Source of the DNA: Sulfuriferula nivalis
Lineage (GTDB): Bacteria > Pseudomonadota > Gammaproteobacteria > Burkholderiales > Sulfuriferulaceae
Length of the DNA stretch: 64,000 bases
Reading direction: 5' to 3'
NCBI RefSeq assembly: GCF_009937995.1
Contig: NZ_AP021881.1
Span: 248,001 to 312,000, forward strand
Below the pieces are notes generated by a model. It did not search any database. It was not told the DNA's origin and saw only the letters and a list, made by a program, of their open reading frames with translations. Position 1 is the first letter of the stretch. The number at the start of each line of letters is the position of its first letter. Positions 46,015-54,074 of this stretch are shown here, piece after piece. The position numbers were made by a program, and so were the translations under genes.

Positions 46015-47445
46015 CTATTTTTTCTCCATTTGTATTAATTTGTTCTGTGCGATTAATTGTTTCAGACGCGCATCAGCTATGGCGATTTGATAAAAATCGC
46101 CGTCTTTGGTTTTGAGTGCGATTTGTAACTGCTCTATCGCAGCGGTTAGGTTGCCAGATTTTGCATAGAATTCGCCTTGTGCATAATGCCGTAAAAAATC
46201 TTTGTTTTGCTGCGCATAGACACGGGCTTGCAACTGATAGAGCTTGGCGTCATCTGGATAAATTCGGATTAGGTCAGTCAATAATTTTACCGCATCATTA
46301 GACAAGCCTGCGTTAATCAGTGCGTCCGCATAGCTGTATATCAGTGGACGGTAATTAGGATAGTGCGCACGTGCCTGTTGATATCGCAATAACGCAGTTT
46401 TGATGTCGCCCGATTTGAATTTGATGTCCGCACCGAGTGTATCGATAATAGGGCTGTCGAGTTTCATTTGTTTGAGTTGCTGATAGCTGGTTTCAGCGTC
46501 GCTAAACTGGCGATTTTGTAATTGAGCAAAGCTCAGGCCATAAAGGACTGGCGCTAAGCTGGTATAGCGCTGATCTTTAATAGCAGCCTGATATTCTGTT
46601 ACCGCCAAATCGGGGCGAAGATTGAGGACGCGTAATTTGGTTCGTACTAGCTGAAATGTCAGGCTATCTGCAACGGGTTTGTTGCTAAAATTGGCCGCCC
46701 GGTTTTGCATGTCTGCAATACGTTCGGTGGTGAGTGGATGGGTTTGCAGGTAGGCGGGTGCATTGTTTTCATACAGGCGGCTATATTTTTGCAGGCGTTC
46801 AAAAAAACTTGCCATGGCATGAGGGTCAAACCCCGCTGCGGCCATGGTCTGGATGCCGATGCGGTCGGCTTCACGCTCATTGTCACGGCTAAAATTGAGT
46901 TGTTTTTGTATGGTCGCTGCTTGCGTAGCGGCAATGGCGCCACCTGCAACTTGAGGATTTGATTTTGCAGCTAAAATAGCTATCGCTAGTACGGCTAATG
47001 ATGGCAGAATACCATTGCTTTGGCTTTCTATCATGCGAGCCATGTGGTGTTGTGTGACGTGTGCGATTTCATGGCCTAGTACACCGGCGAGTTCTGACTC
47101 ATTTTGTGTGGCTTCAATTAATCCAGTGTGTACCCCGATATAACCGCCGGGCAAAGCAAAAGCGTTGAGTGTATTATCTTTCAGCACAAAAAATTGAAAT
47201 GAGCGTTGAGGTTCTGCACTGGCGGCGACTAAGCGGTCACCTAAATTGTTTAAATAATCAGTTAATTCAGCGTCATCGTAATACTGCGGATCAGCGCGAA
47301 TTTCACGCATAATCTCGCTACCTACGCGCGCTTCGTCGCTGGCAGAGAAGCTGCTTTGTGAAACATCGCCCAGATCGGGTAATTCGCTGGCGATGACAGA
47401 TTGGCCGTACAGGCACGTTATTAATATAAGTGTAATTAGTTTCAT
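46015..47445 (-). CDS. bepA: Periplasmic M48 metalloprotease with TPR repeats (BepA-like)
   Basis: This 476-aa periplasmic zinc protease helps outer-membrane protein quality control, including LptD and BamA clients in E. coli. It has a signal peptide (MKLITLILITCLYGQSVIA), the HExxH motif in GHEIAHVTQHH (about residue 124), a third ligand region EREADRIG and a C-terminal TPR array (about 270-470). Length fits BepA rather than short M48 proteins. It is divergent from moaC with a 41-bp gap. Confidence 0.93.
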   Translation of the reverse strand: MKLITLILITCLYGQSVIASELPDLGDVSQSSFSASDEARVGSEIMREIRADPQYYDDAELTDYLNNLGDRLVAASAEPQRSFQFFVLKDNTLNAFALPGGYIGVHTGLIEATQNESELAGVLGHEIAHVTQHHMARMIESQSNGILPSLAVLAIAILAAKSNPQVAGGAIAATQAATIQKQLNFSRDNEREADRIGIQTMAAAGFDPHAMASFFERLQKYSRLYENNAPAYLQTHPLTTERIADMQNRAANFSNKPVADSLTFQLVRTKLRVLNLRPDLAVTEYQAAIKDQRYTSLAPVLYGLSFAQLQNRQFSDAETSYQQLKQMKLDSPIIDTLGADIKFKSGDIKTALLRYQQARAHYPNYRPLIYSYADALINAGLSNDAVKLLTDLIRIYPDDAKLYQLQARVYAQQNKDFLRHYAQGEFYAKSGNLTAAIEQLQIALKTKDGDFYQIAIADARLKQLIAQNKLIQMEKK

Positions 47446-47486
47446 GCGTGTTTGATATGCGTGATAATTTTGGAGTTCCTTAAACT

Positions 47487-47963
47487 ATGCAAGCTTTTAC
47501 CCATTTTGACCAGCAGGGCCATGCCCAAATGGTAGATGTCGCTGATAAAGCTGACACCAGACGAATTGCAGTTGCACGTGGTCGTATCGTGATGCAGCCT
47601 GCTACTTTGCTTATGATACAACAAGGTTCAGCAAAAAAAGGCGATGTATTGGGGGTGGCGCGGATTGCCGCGATACAGGCCGCTAAACGTACTGCTGATT
47701 TAATTCCCTTATGTCACCCGCTGGCGTTGACCAGAGTGAATGTGGAGTTTGCGATAAATCAAGAACTATGTGCGATTGATGCTGAAGTCCGTGTGGAAAC
47801 AGTAGGTAAAACAGGGGTGGAAATGGAGGCGCTGACTGCGTTGAATGTTGGCTTGCTTACTATTTATGATATGTGCAAAGCAGTGGATAGAGGCATGCGA
47901 ATGGACGCGATACATCTGCATGAAAAGCTAGGTGGTAAATCTGGTCATTGGCTGGCCGAGTAA
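47487..47963 (+). CDS. moaC: Cyclic pyranopterin monophosphate synthase MoaC
   Basis: This 158-aa enzyme completes cyclic pyranopterin monophosphate in molybdenum-cofactor synthesis, acting after MoaA. Conserved pieces are [35 protein letters not shown], and the active-site Lys and Asp segment [10 protein letters not shown]. Length is normal. Other moa genes are not in the window. Its product is needed by the NasA nitrate reductase 1.5 kb downstream. GGAG stands before the ATG. Confidence 0.97.
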   Translation: MQAFTHFDQQGHAQMVDVADKADTRRIAVARGRIVMQPATLLMIQQGSAKKGDVLGVARIAAIQAAKRTADLIPLCHPLALTRVNVEFAINQELCAIDAEVRVETVGKTGVEMEALTALNVGLLTIYDMCKAVDRGMRMDAIHLHEKLGGKSGHWLAE

Positions 47964-48067
47964 CATGTTGTTACAGTTTTATTGATTTCAGAAATGTTTA
48001 AATAACGTATCGGTTCTAAGATGCAGATGTGGGTGCAAAGTGTTGTGCCCAAGTAGAAAGGTAGCTC

Positions 48068-48337
48068 ATGACTAACTCTAAATTACTTGTCGGTATGCTG
48101 TGCATAGTCTGTTCCATGCCTGTATGGGCGGGGATGGGTCGTGCGCGTGATTTCCGGTCAAATGATGTTTATTCGGGGCGGGACAGTCAACAGAACGTGG
48201 GACGAGATGATCAACAGCAGCAACCCTCACGTAATGAAGTCACACCTGAACGTAACGAGGGTTTTGGTTATGGTTTTGAGCGTCGTCAGCAGCAGATGGA
48301 ACAGCGCGGCAATAGTGGGCGACGCGGGAGTAATTAA
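48068..48337 (+). CDS. Small secreted Gln/Arg-rich protein (89 aa)
   Basis: I do not recognise a family. An N-terminal signal peptide (MTNSKLLVGMLCIVCSMPVWA) is cleaved to leave about 68 residues rich in Gln, Arg, Asn and Gly with no cysteines, likely disordered. AAAGGTAG precedes the ATG as a ribosome-binding site. The glycine-zipper gene follows after 37 bp, so both may be exported products of one transcript. Confidence 0.65.
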   Translation: MTNSKLLVGMLCIVCSMPVWAGMGRARDFRSNDVYSGRDSQQNVGRDDQQQQPSRNEVTPERNEGFGYGFERRQQQMEQRGNSGRRGSN

Positions 48338-48374
48338 TCTACAACGTATCTGTGTTTATGAATCGGAGAATAAA

Positions 48375-48944
48375 ATGAAAAAGTCGGTGTTAATAACTTT
48401 GCTGCTTGGTGCAGTAACTAATGTGGCATGGGCGGATAATCAAACCAGTTTTAATGATCGCGCCCAAGTGATTTCCAGCACGCCTGTTTATCAGCAAGTG
48501 AATGATCCACGTCGTGAGTGCTGGACTGAAACAGTCAACGCTAATGATGGCAATAATACAGCCGAGCATGGCTATGGCGGTGCGATTTTGGGTGGTTTGG
48601 TTGGTGGTTTGTTAGGTAATACTGTGGGTGGTGGCAATGGACGTACTGCTGCAACAGCGGTGGGTGCGGTAACGGGTGCAATGGTGGGTGATAAAATAGG
48701 GAATCAGCCTGTGGATAATCAGCCCCGCCAAGTTGAGCATTGCACCAATCATGATAATTATCATCAGATCATTAGTGGGTACAATGTAGTCTATCGATAT
48801 CAGGATCGTACGTTCAATGCGGTTATGCCTCAGGATCCAGGCAAATTTGTGAATGTGAATGTCAATATAGGGCTGGCGGATAATCAGTATGATGAGCATC
48901 ATGAAGGTCATCATCATGATCGGGATGCTAATTACAATAATTAG
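48375..48944 (+). CDS. Glycine-zipper 2TM-domain outer-envelope protein
   Basis: This 189-aa exported protein has a signal peptide (MKKSVLITLLLGAVTNVAWA) and a glycine-zipper hairpin, GGAILGGLVGGLLGNTVGGG, then TAVGAVTGAMVGDKIGN (about residues 60-105). It also has a conserved C-terminal segment YNVVYRYQDRTFNAVMPQDPG, as in SlyB-like/Rick_17kDa family proteins. The tail is rich in His and Asp (HHEGHHHDRD) and might bind metal. There is no lipobox. I chose ATG at 48375 after GGAGAA, since the frame further upstream overlaps the preceding gene. Confidence 0.85.
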   Translation: MKKSVLITLLLGAVTNVAWADNQTSFNDRAQVISSTPVYQQVNDPRRECWTETVNANDGNNTAEHGYGGAILGGLVGGLLGNTVGGGNGRTAATAVGAVTGAMVGDKIGNQPVDNQPRQVEHCTNHDNYHQIISGYNVVYRYQDRTFNAVMPQDPGKFVNVNVNIGLADNQYDEHHEGHHHDRDANYNN

Positions 48945-48959
48945 CATCAGTATGAAATC

Positions 48960-48989
48960 AAAAAAGCCAGCTCGCGAGCTGGCTTTTTT
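48960..48989 (+). terminator. Terminator after the glycine-zipper gene
   Basis: AAAAAAGCCAGCTCG and its complement form a nearly loopless GC-rich hairpin ending in six T. Confidence 0.94.
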
Positions 48990-49097
48990 GATTTACAGGG
49001 GAATTAATAATAAGGCTGTATTCGACCACTTCGGTTCATGGCAAATTGTGCAGAATTGACTATACTGGGTTGTATCTCAATGATGGAGGAAATCATC

Positions 49098-49352
49098 ATG
49101 AATACCCAATTTCTATCCCAATTAAATCGTATGCCTACCCACGATAGTAACAATCATGTGGTTTCTTGGCATGTATTCCGGTGTTTAAGTGAGGCTGAAG
49201 ATTACGCCAAAAATGTTATGTTGGCAGGTGGGCAACATGTGGTTGGTGGTATGGATTTTGATAGTGTAGGTTCACTTTGGTGGGTAGGTGTCGCAGTAGA
49301 GGACATGGCGCACTGGGGGCATGCTGGCGCTATTAACAAACATGCAGCTTGA
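49098..49352 (+). CDS. Uncharacterised small protein (84 aa)
   Basis: I do not recognise this protein. It is soluble, with NTQFLSQLNRMPTHDSNNHVVSWHVF (parts SQLNRMPTHD and SWHVFRCLSEAEDYAKNVM) and a WWVGVAVEDMAHWGHAG segment near the end. The ATG at 49098 follows GGAGG by 8 nt; an open frame of 20 codons upstream has no ribosome-binding site. It lies directly ahead of the nasA control region. Confidence 0.7.
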   Translation: MNTQFLSQLNRMPTHDSNNHVVSWHVFRCLSEAEDYAKNVMLAGGQHVVGGMDFDSVGSLWWVGVAVEDMAHWGHAGAINKHAA

Positions 49353-49392
49353 GGCTGGTGCGTAAATTTTAGCTGTCGCACTGATAAAGTGC
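49347..49392 (+). promoter_or_regulatory. Paired NtrC-like enhancer sites upstream of nasA
   Basis: The strong site is GCAC-TGATAAA-GTGC (49378-49392), which matches the NtrC pattern GCAC-N7-GTGC exactly. A weaker site GCTT-GAGGCTG-GTGC (49347-49361) has two mismatches. Their centres are 31 bp apart, on the same helix face. The strong site is about 108 bp before the predicted start, like the glnA enhancer. Confidence 0.75.
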
Positions 49393-49466
49393 GTGGTGAC
49401 AGCGCAACTTTAGTGTAATCCAGAAAATTATTTTTAACTATATGATTAATAAATAATTATTTTTTC

Positions 49467-49482
49467 TGGCATGTGGTTTGCT
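49467..49482 (+). promoter_or_regulatory. Sigma-54 (-24/-12) promoter of nasA
   Basis: TGGCATG-TGGT-TTGCT has GG and GC exactly 10 bp apart, with one mismatch to TGGCACG-N4-TTGCT. The predicted start, about 12 nt after the GC, falls at 49492-49494, on the nasA ATG. Confidence 0.8.
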
Positions 49483-49493
49483 TAGTGTCTGGT

Positions 49494-52217
49494 ATGAATA
49501 CTAAGCCAACAACCTCTCAGATTGCCTCAGCCTGCCCATATTGTGGCGTGGGTTGTGGAGTTTTGATTACAGCTGATGGCGGGCACATTACCGGTGTTCG
49601 TGGTGATCCTGATCACCCTGCCAACTTTGGGCGGTTATGTACCAAAGGTGCGACGTTGAATATTGCGTCAGACCAACTAGGTGCAGCACGTGCGCTTTAC
49701 CCTGTATTGCGTACTGACCGCGATGCCGAACGTACACGTACCACTTGGGATGTGGCGCTGAATCATGCAGCAAATAAATTCGCCGACGTTATTCAAACGT
49801 ATGGTGCGGATGCTGTGGGTATCTACATTTCTGGTCAGCTCTCGACCGAAGATTATTATGTATTCAATAAACTAGCCAAGGGTCTGATAGCGACCAATAA
49901 CATTGATACCAATTCCCGCTTGTGTATGTCCAGCGCGGTGTCTGGCTATAAGGCTACATTGGGCGCTGATGCACCTCCTGTCTGTTACGAAGATATTGCA
50001 CACACCCAGTGTTTGTTGATAGCGGGCTCCAATACCGCATTTGCTCACCCTATTATTTATCGCCGCATCGAAGATGCGCGTAAAGCCAATCCTGATTTAA
50101 AAGTTATCGTAGTCGATCCGCGGCGCACAGATACCTCGCGTGAAGCCGATTTGCATTTGCCGATTTTGCCCGGCACAGATGTGGCGTTATTTAATGCGAT
50201 GCTGCATGTTATGTTGTGGGAAGATATGGTTGATCCCGCCTATATCGCTGCGCACACCAATGGTTTTGAAGAATTACGCGCCACAGTGCGAGAATATTCG
50301 CCAGAGTCGGTAGCTGCAGTGTGCGGTGTACCTGCTGCTGACATCATCACTGCTGCGCGCTGGTTTGGAAAATCGCCTGCCAGCTTATCCATGTATTGTC
50401 AGGGCTTGAATCAATCCAGTCACGGTACCGATAAGAATGCAGCGCTCATCAATTTGCATTTGGCAACAGGACAAATTGGGCGTGAAGGTGCGGGGCCATT
50501 CTCTTTGACGGGTCAGCCTAATGCAATGGGTGGACGTGAAGTGGGTGGTATGGCAAATCTGTTATCGGCACACCGCGATATGGCGAATGCTGAACACAGA
50601 GCGGAAGTTGCCAAGCTGTGGGGCGTCGATGACGTGCCAGCTACGCCTGGTAAATCCGCTATGGAAATGTTTGAAGCCGCGGCGGCGGGCGAAATTAAAG
50701 CCTTGTGGATCATCTGCACTAACCCCGCGCAATCGTTACCGAATCAGGTCATGGTGAGAGCAGCTTTGGAAAAAGCTGAGTTTGTTATCGTGCAAGAGGT
50801 CAACGCTTATACGGAAACCGCGGCATATGCCGATTTGTTATTACCTGCGGCAGCTTGGGGTGAAAAAGAATGTACGGTAACCAATTCTGAGCGCCGCATT
50901 ACCCGTTTGCATGCGGCTATCTCAGCGCCAGGTGAATGTCGCCCTGATTGGGAGATCGCGACAGACTTTGCGCACCGTTTGGGTGCGAAATTGGGTAAAT
51001 CGACAGCTAATTTATTCCCTTATGCTGACGTTGAGGCAGTGTTTAATGAACACAGAGAGTCCACTCGCGGACGTGATTTAGATATTACAGGCTTGACGTA
51101 CGCGCTGCTGGATGAACAAGGGCCTCAGCAATGGCCTTTCCCTGAAGGTGCAATAGCGGGCAAGGTACGGTTGTATGTTGATGGTGTTTATCCTACAGAA
51201 GATGGGCGCGCCAAGTTTGCCAATGTACGCTATTTGCCCACCGCTGAAGTCATTGACGCACGATACCCGCTGCACTTGAATACTGGTCGCCTGCGCGATC
51301 AATGGCATGGTATGAGTCGCACAGGCATGGTAGCTCGATTGTACAGTCACGTTGAATCACCGGTTTTATCTATGCATGGTGATGATATGGCACGGCGCAG
51401 CTTGAGTACGGGTGATCTGGTGCGGGTCAAGAGTCGTCGTGGTGAGTTGTTGATTCCAGTAGAAATGAGTGACGACATGCGTATCGGGCAAGTCTACATG
51501 CCCATGCACTGGGGCAGTCGTTACATGAGTGGGTTGGGCGTGAATGCGCTCACTATGGATCAGCGTGATCCAATATCTAAACAGCCTGAATTAAAGCATG
51601 CCGCCGTGCAAGTGGAAAAAATGGCGTTGCCGTGGCACATGGCAGTCATGCGTCGTGATAACGCCGTGGCACGGATGTTGCGTATACAACCATTGTTGGA
51701 TCAGTTTGGTTATGCGAGTTGCGGGCTGTATGGGCGGCAAAATCCAGTTCTGGTGTTGCGGATTGCAAATGCCACTCCACTGCCGGCTGAATTGATGAAG
51801 CAAATAGATGCGCTACTGGATATGCAGGATGAAACCAGCATCATGCGTTATGACGATGCTAAGCGGGGTGTTTCTAAACGCGTATTGGTTGAAGATGGTC
51901 GGGTTGTCGGTGTTCGTTTGACGGGAGAAATTGCCGCGCGAGACTGGCTTAAGGAAATGATGGCTGAAGGCGTAGAGATAGCGCCGTTACGTAATTGGGT
52001 ATTGGCACCATTATCTACGCCTCCTACAGGTAGCGGTAGCAGAGGACGTATTGTGTGTAATTGCCTCAATATTTCAGAATCGCAAATTGTAGCCGCGATT
52101 GCGGCAGGAGAAGATTTGCCAGCACTGCAAGCTGGTTTGAAATGTGGGACGGAATGTGGGTCTTGTGTACCCGAATTGAAACGTATGGTGCTACTAGGGA
52201 AGCAGGGGGCAGCATGA
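49494..52217 (+). CDS. nasA: Assimilatory nitrate reductase catalytic subunit NasA
   Basis: This 907-aa cytosolic molybdopterin enzyme reduces nitrate to nitrite. The N-terminus binds a [4Fe-4S] cluster (CPYCGVGCGV, later LCTKG). The molybdopterin domains follow, with NTAFAHP and CQGLNQSSHGTDKN segments, and the dinucleotide-binding domain shows LNTGRLRDQWHGM. The last 55 residues (from about 851) form a BFD-like [2Fe-2S] domain with CNCLN and CGTECGSC. This extension is known from Klebsiella-type NasA. The ATG at 49494 has no clear ribosome-binding site and coincides with the predicted sigma-54 start. It overlaps ybiB by 4 bp. Confidence 0.97.
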   Translation: MNTKPTTSQIASACPYCGVGCGVLITADGGHITGVRGDPDHPANFGRLCTKGATLNIASDQLGAARALYPVLRTDRDAERTRTTWDVALNHAANKFADVIQTYGADAVGIYISGQLSTEDYYVFNKLAKGLIATNNIDTNSRLCMSSAVSGYKATLGADAPPVCYEDIAHTQCLLIAGSNTAFAHPIIYRRIEDARKANPDLKVIVVDPRRTDTSREADLHLPILPGTDVALFNAMLHVMLWEDMVDPAYIAAHTNGFEELRATVREYSPESVAAVCGVPAADIITAARWFGKSPASLSMYCQGLNQSSHGTDKNAALINLHLATGQIGREGAGPFSLTGQPNAMGGREVGGMANLLSAHRDMANAEHRAEVAKLWGVDDVPATPGKSAMEMFEAAAAGEIKALWIICTNPAQSLPNQVMVRAALEKAEFVIVQEVNAYTETAAYADLLLPAAAWGEKECTVTNSERRITRLHAAISAPGECRPDWEIATDFAHRLGAKLGKSTANLFPYADVEAVFNEHRESTRGRDLDITGLTYALLDEQGPQQWPFPEGAIAGKVRLYVDGVYPTEDGRAKFANVRYLPTAEVIDARYPLHLNTGRLRDQWHGMSRTGMVARLYSHVESPVLSMHGDDMARRSLSTGDLVRVKSRRGELLIPVEMSDDMRIGQVYMPMHWGSRYMSGLGVNALTMDQRDPISKQPELKHAAVQVEKMALPWHMAVMRRDNAVARMLRIQPLLDQFGYASCGLYGRQNPVLVLRIANATPLPAELMKQIDALLDMQDETSIMRYDDAKRGVSKRVLVEDGRVVGVRLTGEIAARDWLKEMMAEGVEIAPLRNWVLAPLSTPPTGSGSRGRIVCNCLNISESQIVAAIAAGEDLPALQAGLKCGTECGSCVPELKRMVLLGKQGAA

Positions 52218-53197
52218 GTTATTCCGCCATTTTGAAAGAAATTGCACGAGGTGTACATGGCGCCCGCAATCTGAATGTGGATGAGGCTGCCCGGTTATAC
52301 GGCGCCATGCTGGATGGCGGTGTGCCGGAAATGGAGTTGGGCGCAATTCTGATTGCTTTGCGCATGAAAGGTGAGTCCGAGGACGAGTTGCTGGGCTTCT
52401 ATCAGGCGCTGGAATCACGTGTATATACGCTGGATACACCAGCAGCAGGTGTCCGGCCTATTGTGATTCCGACTTATAACGGTGCGCGACATCAGGCAAA
52501 TCTGGTGCCTTTGTTGGCCTTGTTGCTAGTGAAGTTTGGCATACCGGTGCTGATACATGGCACGCTGGAAAGCCAGGGTAGAACCACGACAGCTTATATT
52601 TTGCGCGAGCTGGGCATATTGCCGAGCGGGAGTCTGGCGCAGGCGAATACGGCGTTAGCGAACGACAATATCGCGTTTGTGCCGACGGCAGTGTTGTCGC
52701 CAGGATTAGCGAATTTGCTGGCTTTGCGTAATCGTCTGGGCGTGCGTAACAGCGCACATAGCCTGGCAAAAATGATGAGTCCGTTTAGCGTAGATAGTTT
52801 ACGTCTGGTGAGTGTGTCTCACCCGGACTATTTAATCAAAATGCAGGCGTTTTTTGAGACAACTGGATTGCGTGCATTGTTGTTGCGCGGCACCGAAGGT
52901 GAGGCATTTGCTAATCCTAAGCGCCGTCCTGATTTGCTGTATTGCGATGATGGCCAATCGAAACTGTTGTTTGAGGCAGAGGCCGGGCCGTTGAAAATAG
53001 TGCCGCATTTACCTAATGCCATAGATGCAGTGACGACGGCAGCCTGGATACAGGACGCAATGGCGGGGCGGCAGCCGATACCGCTGGCGATCATTAATCA
53101 GTTGGCATGCTGTTTGTACGGTACGGGTTACACCAGCGATATGAATCAGGCGAAAGCAATAGTGGCGATGGAAACTAACAGCCTGACCATGGCGTAA
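52214..53197 (+). CDS. ybiB: YbiB-like (TrpD2) nucleic-acid-binding protein
   Basis: This 327-aa protein has the fold of anthranilate phosphoribosyltransferase: an N-terminal helical domain (ARLYGAMLDGGVPEMELGAILIALRMKGE) and a larger alpha/beta domain. The PRPP-binding motif GTGGD is replaced by IPTYNGAR, and the KHGNRSVSSxxGSAD motif by IHGTLESQGRTTTAY, so transferase activity is unlikely. E. coli YbiB is a nucleic-acid-binding protein. The ATG at 52214 overlaps the nasA stop (ATGA), and cobA follows after 10 bp, so it is built into the nitrate operon. Confidence 0.88.
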   Translation: MSYSAILKEIARGVHGARNLNVDEAARLYGAMLDGGVPEMELGAILIALRMKGESEDELLGFYQALESRVYTLDTPAAGVRPIVIPTYNGARHQANLVPLLALLLVKFGIPVLIHGTLESQGRTTTAYILRELGILPSGSLAQANTALANDNIAFVPTAVLSPGLANLLALRNRLGVRNSAHSLAKMMSPFSVDSLRLVSVSHPDYLIKMQAFFETTGLRALLLRGTEGEAFANPKRRPDLLYCDDGQSKLLFEAEAGPLKIVPHLPNAIDAVTTAAWIQDAMAGRQPIPLAIINQLACCLYGTGYTSDMNQAKAIVAMETNSLTMA

Positions 53198-53207
53198 GGA
53201 GAGCAGC

Positions 53208-53960
53208 ATGAACGGTAAAGTTTATTTGATTGGTGCCGGCCCTGGTGACCCTGAGCTGATAACGCTTAAGGCAGTACGTATATTGCAGACGGCAGATGTG
53301 GTACTGGTGGATGATCTGGTCAATCCAGTGTTACTGGAACATGCGCGGAAAGATGCGCGCATTATTTACGTGGGTAAGCGTGGTGGCTGTTTATCCACAC
53401 CACAAGAATATATCCAGAAACAGATGATAGCTGAAGCACGCGCAGGTCTGATGGTGGCACGACTCAAGGGTGGCGATCCCTTCATGTTCGGGCGCGGTGG
53501 TGAGGAAATCGAGGCATTACGTGCTGCGGGAATTGCCGTAGAAGTCATCAGCGGTATTACTTCAGGTATTGCGGCACCTGCCAGTCTGGGTGTGCCAGTG
53601 ACTCATCGTGATAGCGCGCCCGGTGTGACTTTTGTGACCGGGCATAGTCGTGATGGCAATAGTGTGAACTGGCAAGCACTGGCAGCGAGCAGAACGACGC
53701 TGGTGATTTATATGGGCGTGAAAAATTTGCCCGATATCGTGGCTGAATTACTGGCTGGCGGTATGCGTGCAGATATGCCTGCACTGGCGATACAGAGTGG
53801 CACGCTGGCAAACCAGCGTCAGGTTCAAGCGACTTTGCAAACCCTGCATGCAGCGATGCAGGCAGCTGATCTGGGTAGCCCGGCAATTATAGTATTAGGT
53901 GAAGTAGTGAAATTGGCTGACATCGCAGCGCAGGCTGCATGGGTGGCACAAGCAGCATAA
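53208..53960 (+). CDS. cobA: Uroporphyrinogen-III C-methyltransferase
   Basis: This 250-aa SAM-dependent enzyme (SUMT) methylates uroporphyrinogen III twice to precorrin-2, the precursor of siroheme. Signatures are GAGPGDPELITLKAVRIL (SAM site), VGKRGG, and VARLKGGDPFMFGRGGEE. It lacks the CysG dehydrogenase/chelatase domains, so ring oxidation and iron insertion must come from other proteins. A CbiX-type chelatase is 3 kb downstream. GGAG lies 6 nt before the ATG. A gap of 114 bp to nirB shows no clear promoter. Confidence 0.97.
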   Translation: MNGKVYLIGAGPGDPELITLKAVRILQTADVVLVDDLVNPVLLEHARKDARIIYVGKRGGCLSTPQEYIQKQMIAEARAGLMVARLKGGDPFMFGRGGEEIEALRAAGIAVEVISGITSGIAAPASLGVPVTHRDSAPGVTFVTGHSRDGNSVNWQALAASRTTLVIYMGVKNLPDIVAELLAGGMRADMPALAIQSGTLANQRQVQATLQTLHAAMQAADLGSPAIIVLGEVVKLADIAAQAAWVAQAA

Positions 53961-54074
53961 GTAGTAAAACTTATCTCATCAGCACAAGTAAGCTGCAACG
54001 GCGCGGCTCCTTGATACTGTGGTGTTAATTACTAGTTGATAGTGATCTATCCGCAATCAGAAGGAGTATCCGCA

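Noticed and set aside
48375-48944. Antisense frame rich in Ile/Met over the glycine-zipper gene
   Set aside because: It is the mirror of His/Asp-rich coding on the plus strand and has no start signals.
49373-49403. GCTGTC ... GACAGC hairpin read as an RNA leader structure
   Set aside because: The inner repeat fits an NtrC DNA site better, and it lies about 100 bp upstream of the predicted transcription start. Its loop does not match the ANTAR hexaloop pattern.
49421-49470. Imperfect AT-rich inverted repeat (CCAGAAAA ... TTTTCTGG) ahead of nasA as an ANTAR-regulated terminator
   Set aside because: It ends inside the -24 element of the sigma-54 promoter, upstream of the predicted start, so it would not be in the nasA transcript. 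The stem is also imperfect and AT-rich.
53961-54074. Sigma-54 promoter or ANTAR leader ahead of nirB
   Set aside because: No GG-N10-GC pair with a -24/-12 context, and no terminator-like hairpin with a T run, can be found in the 114-bp gap.
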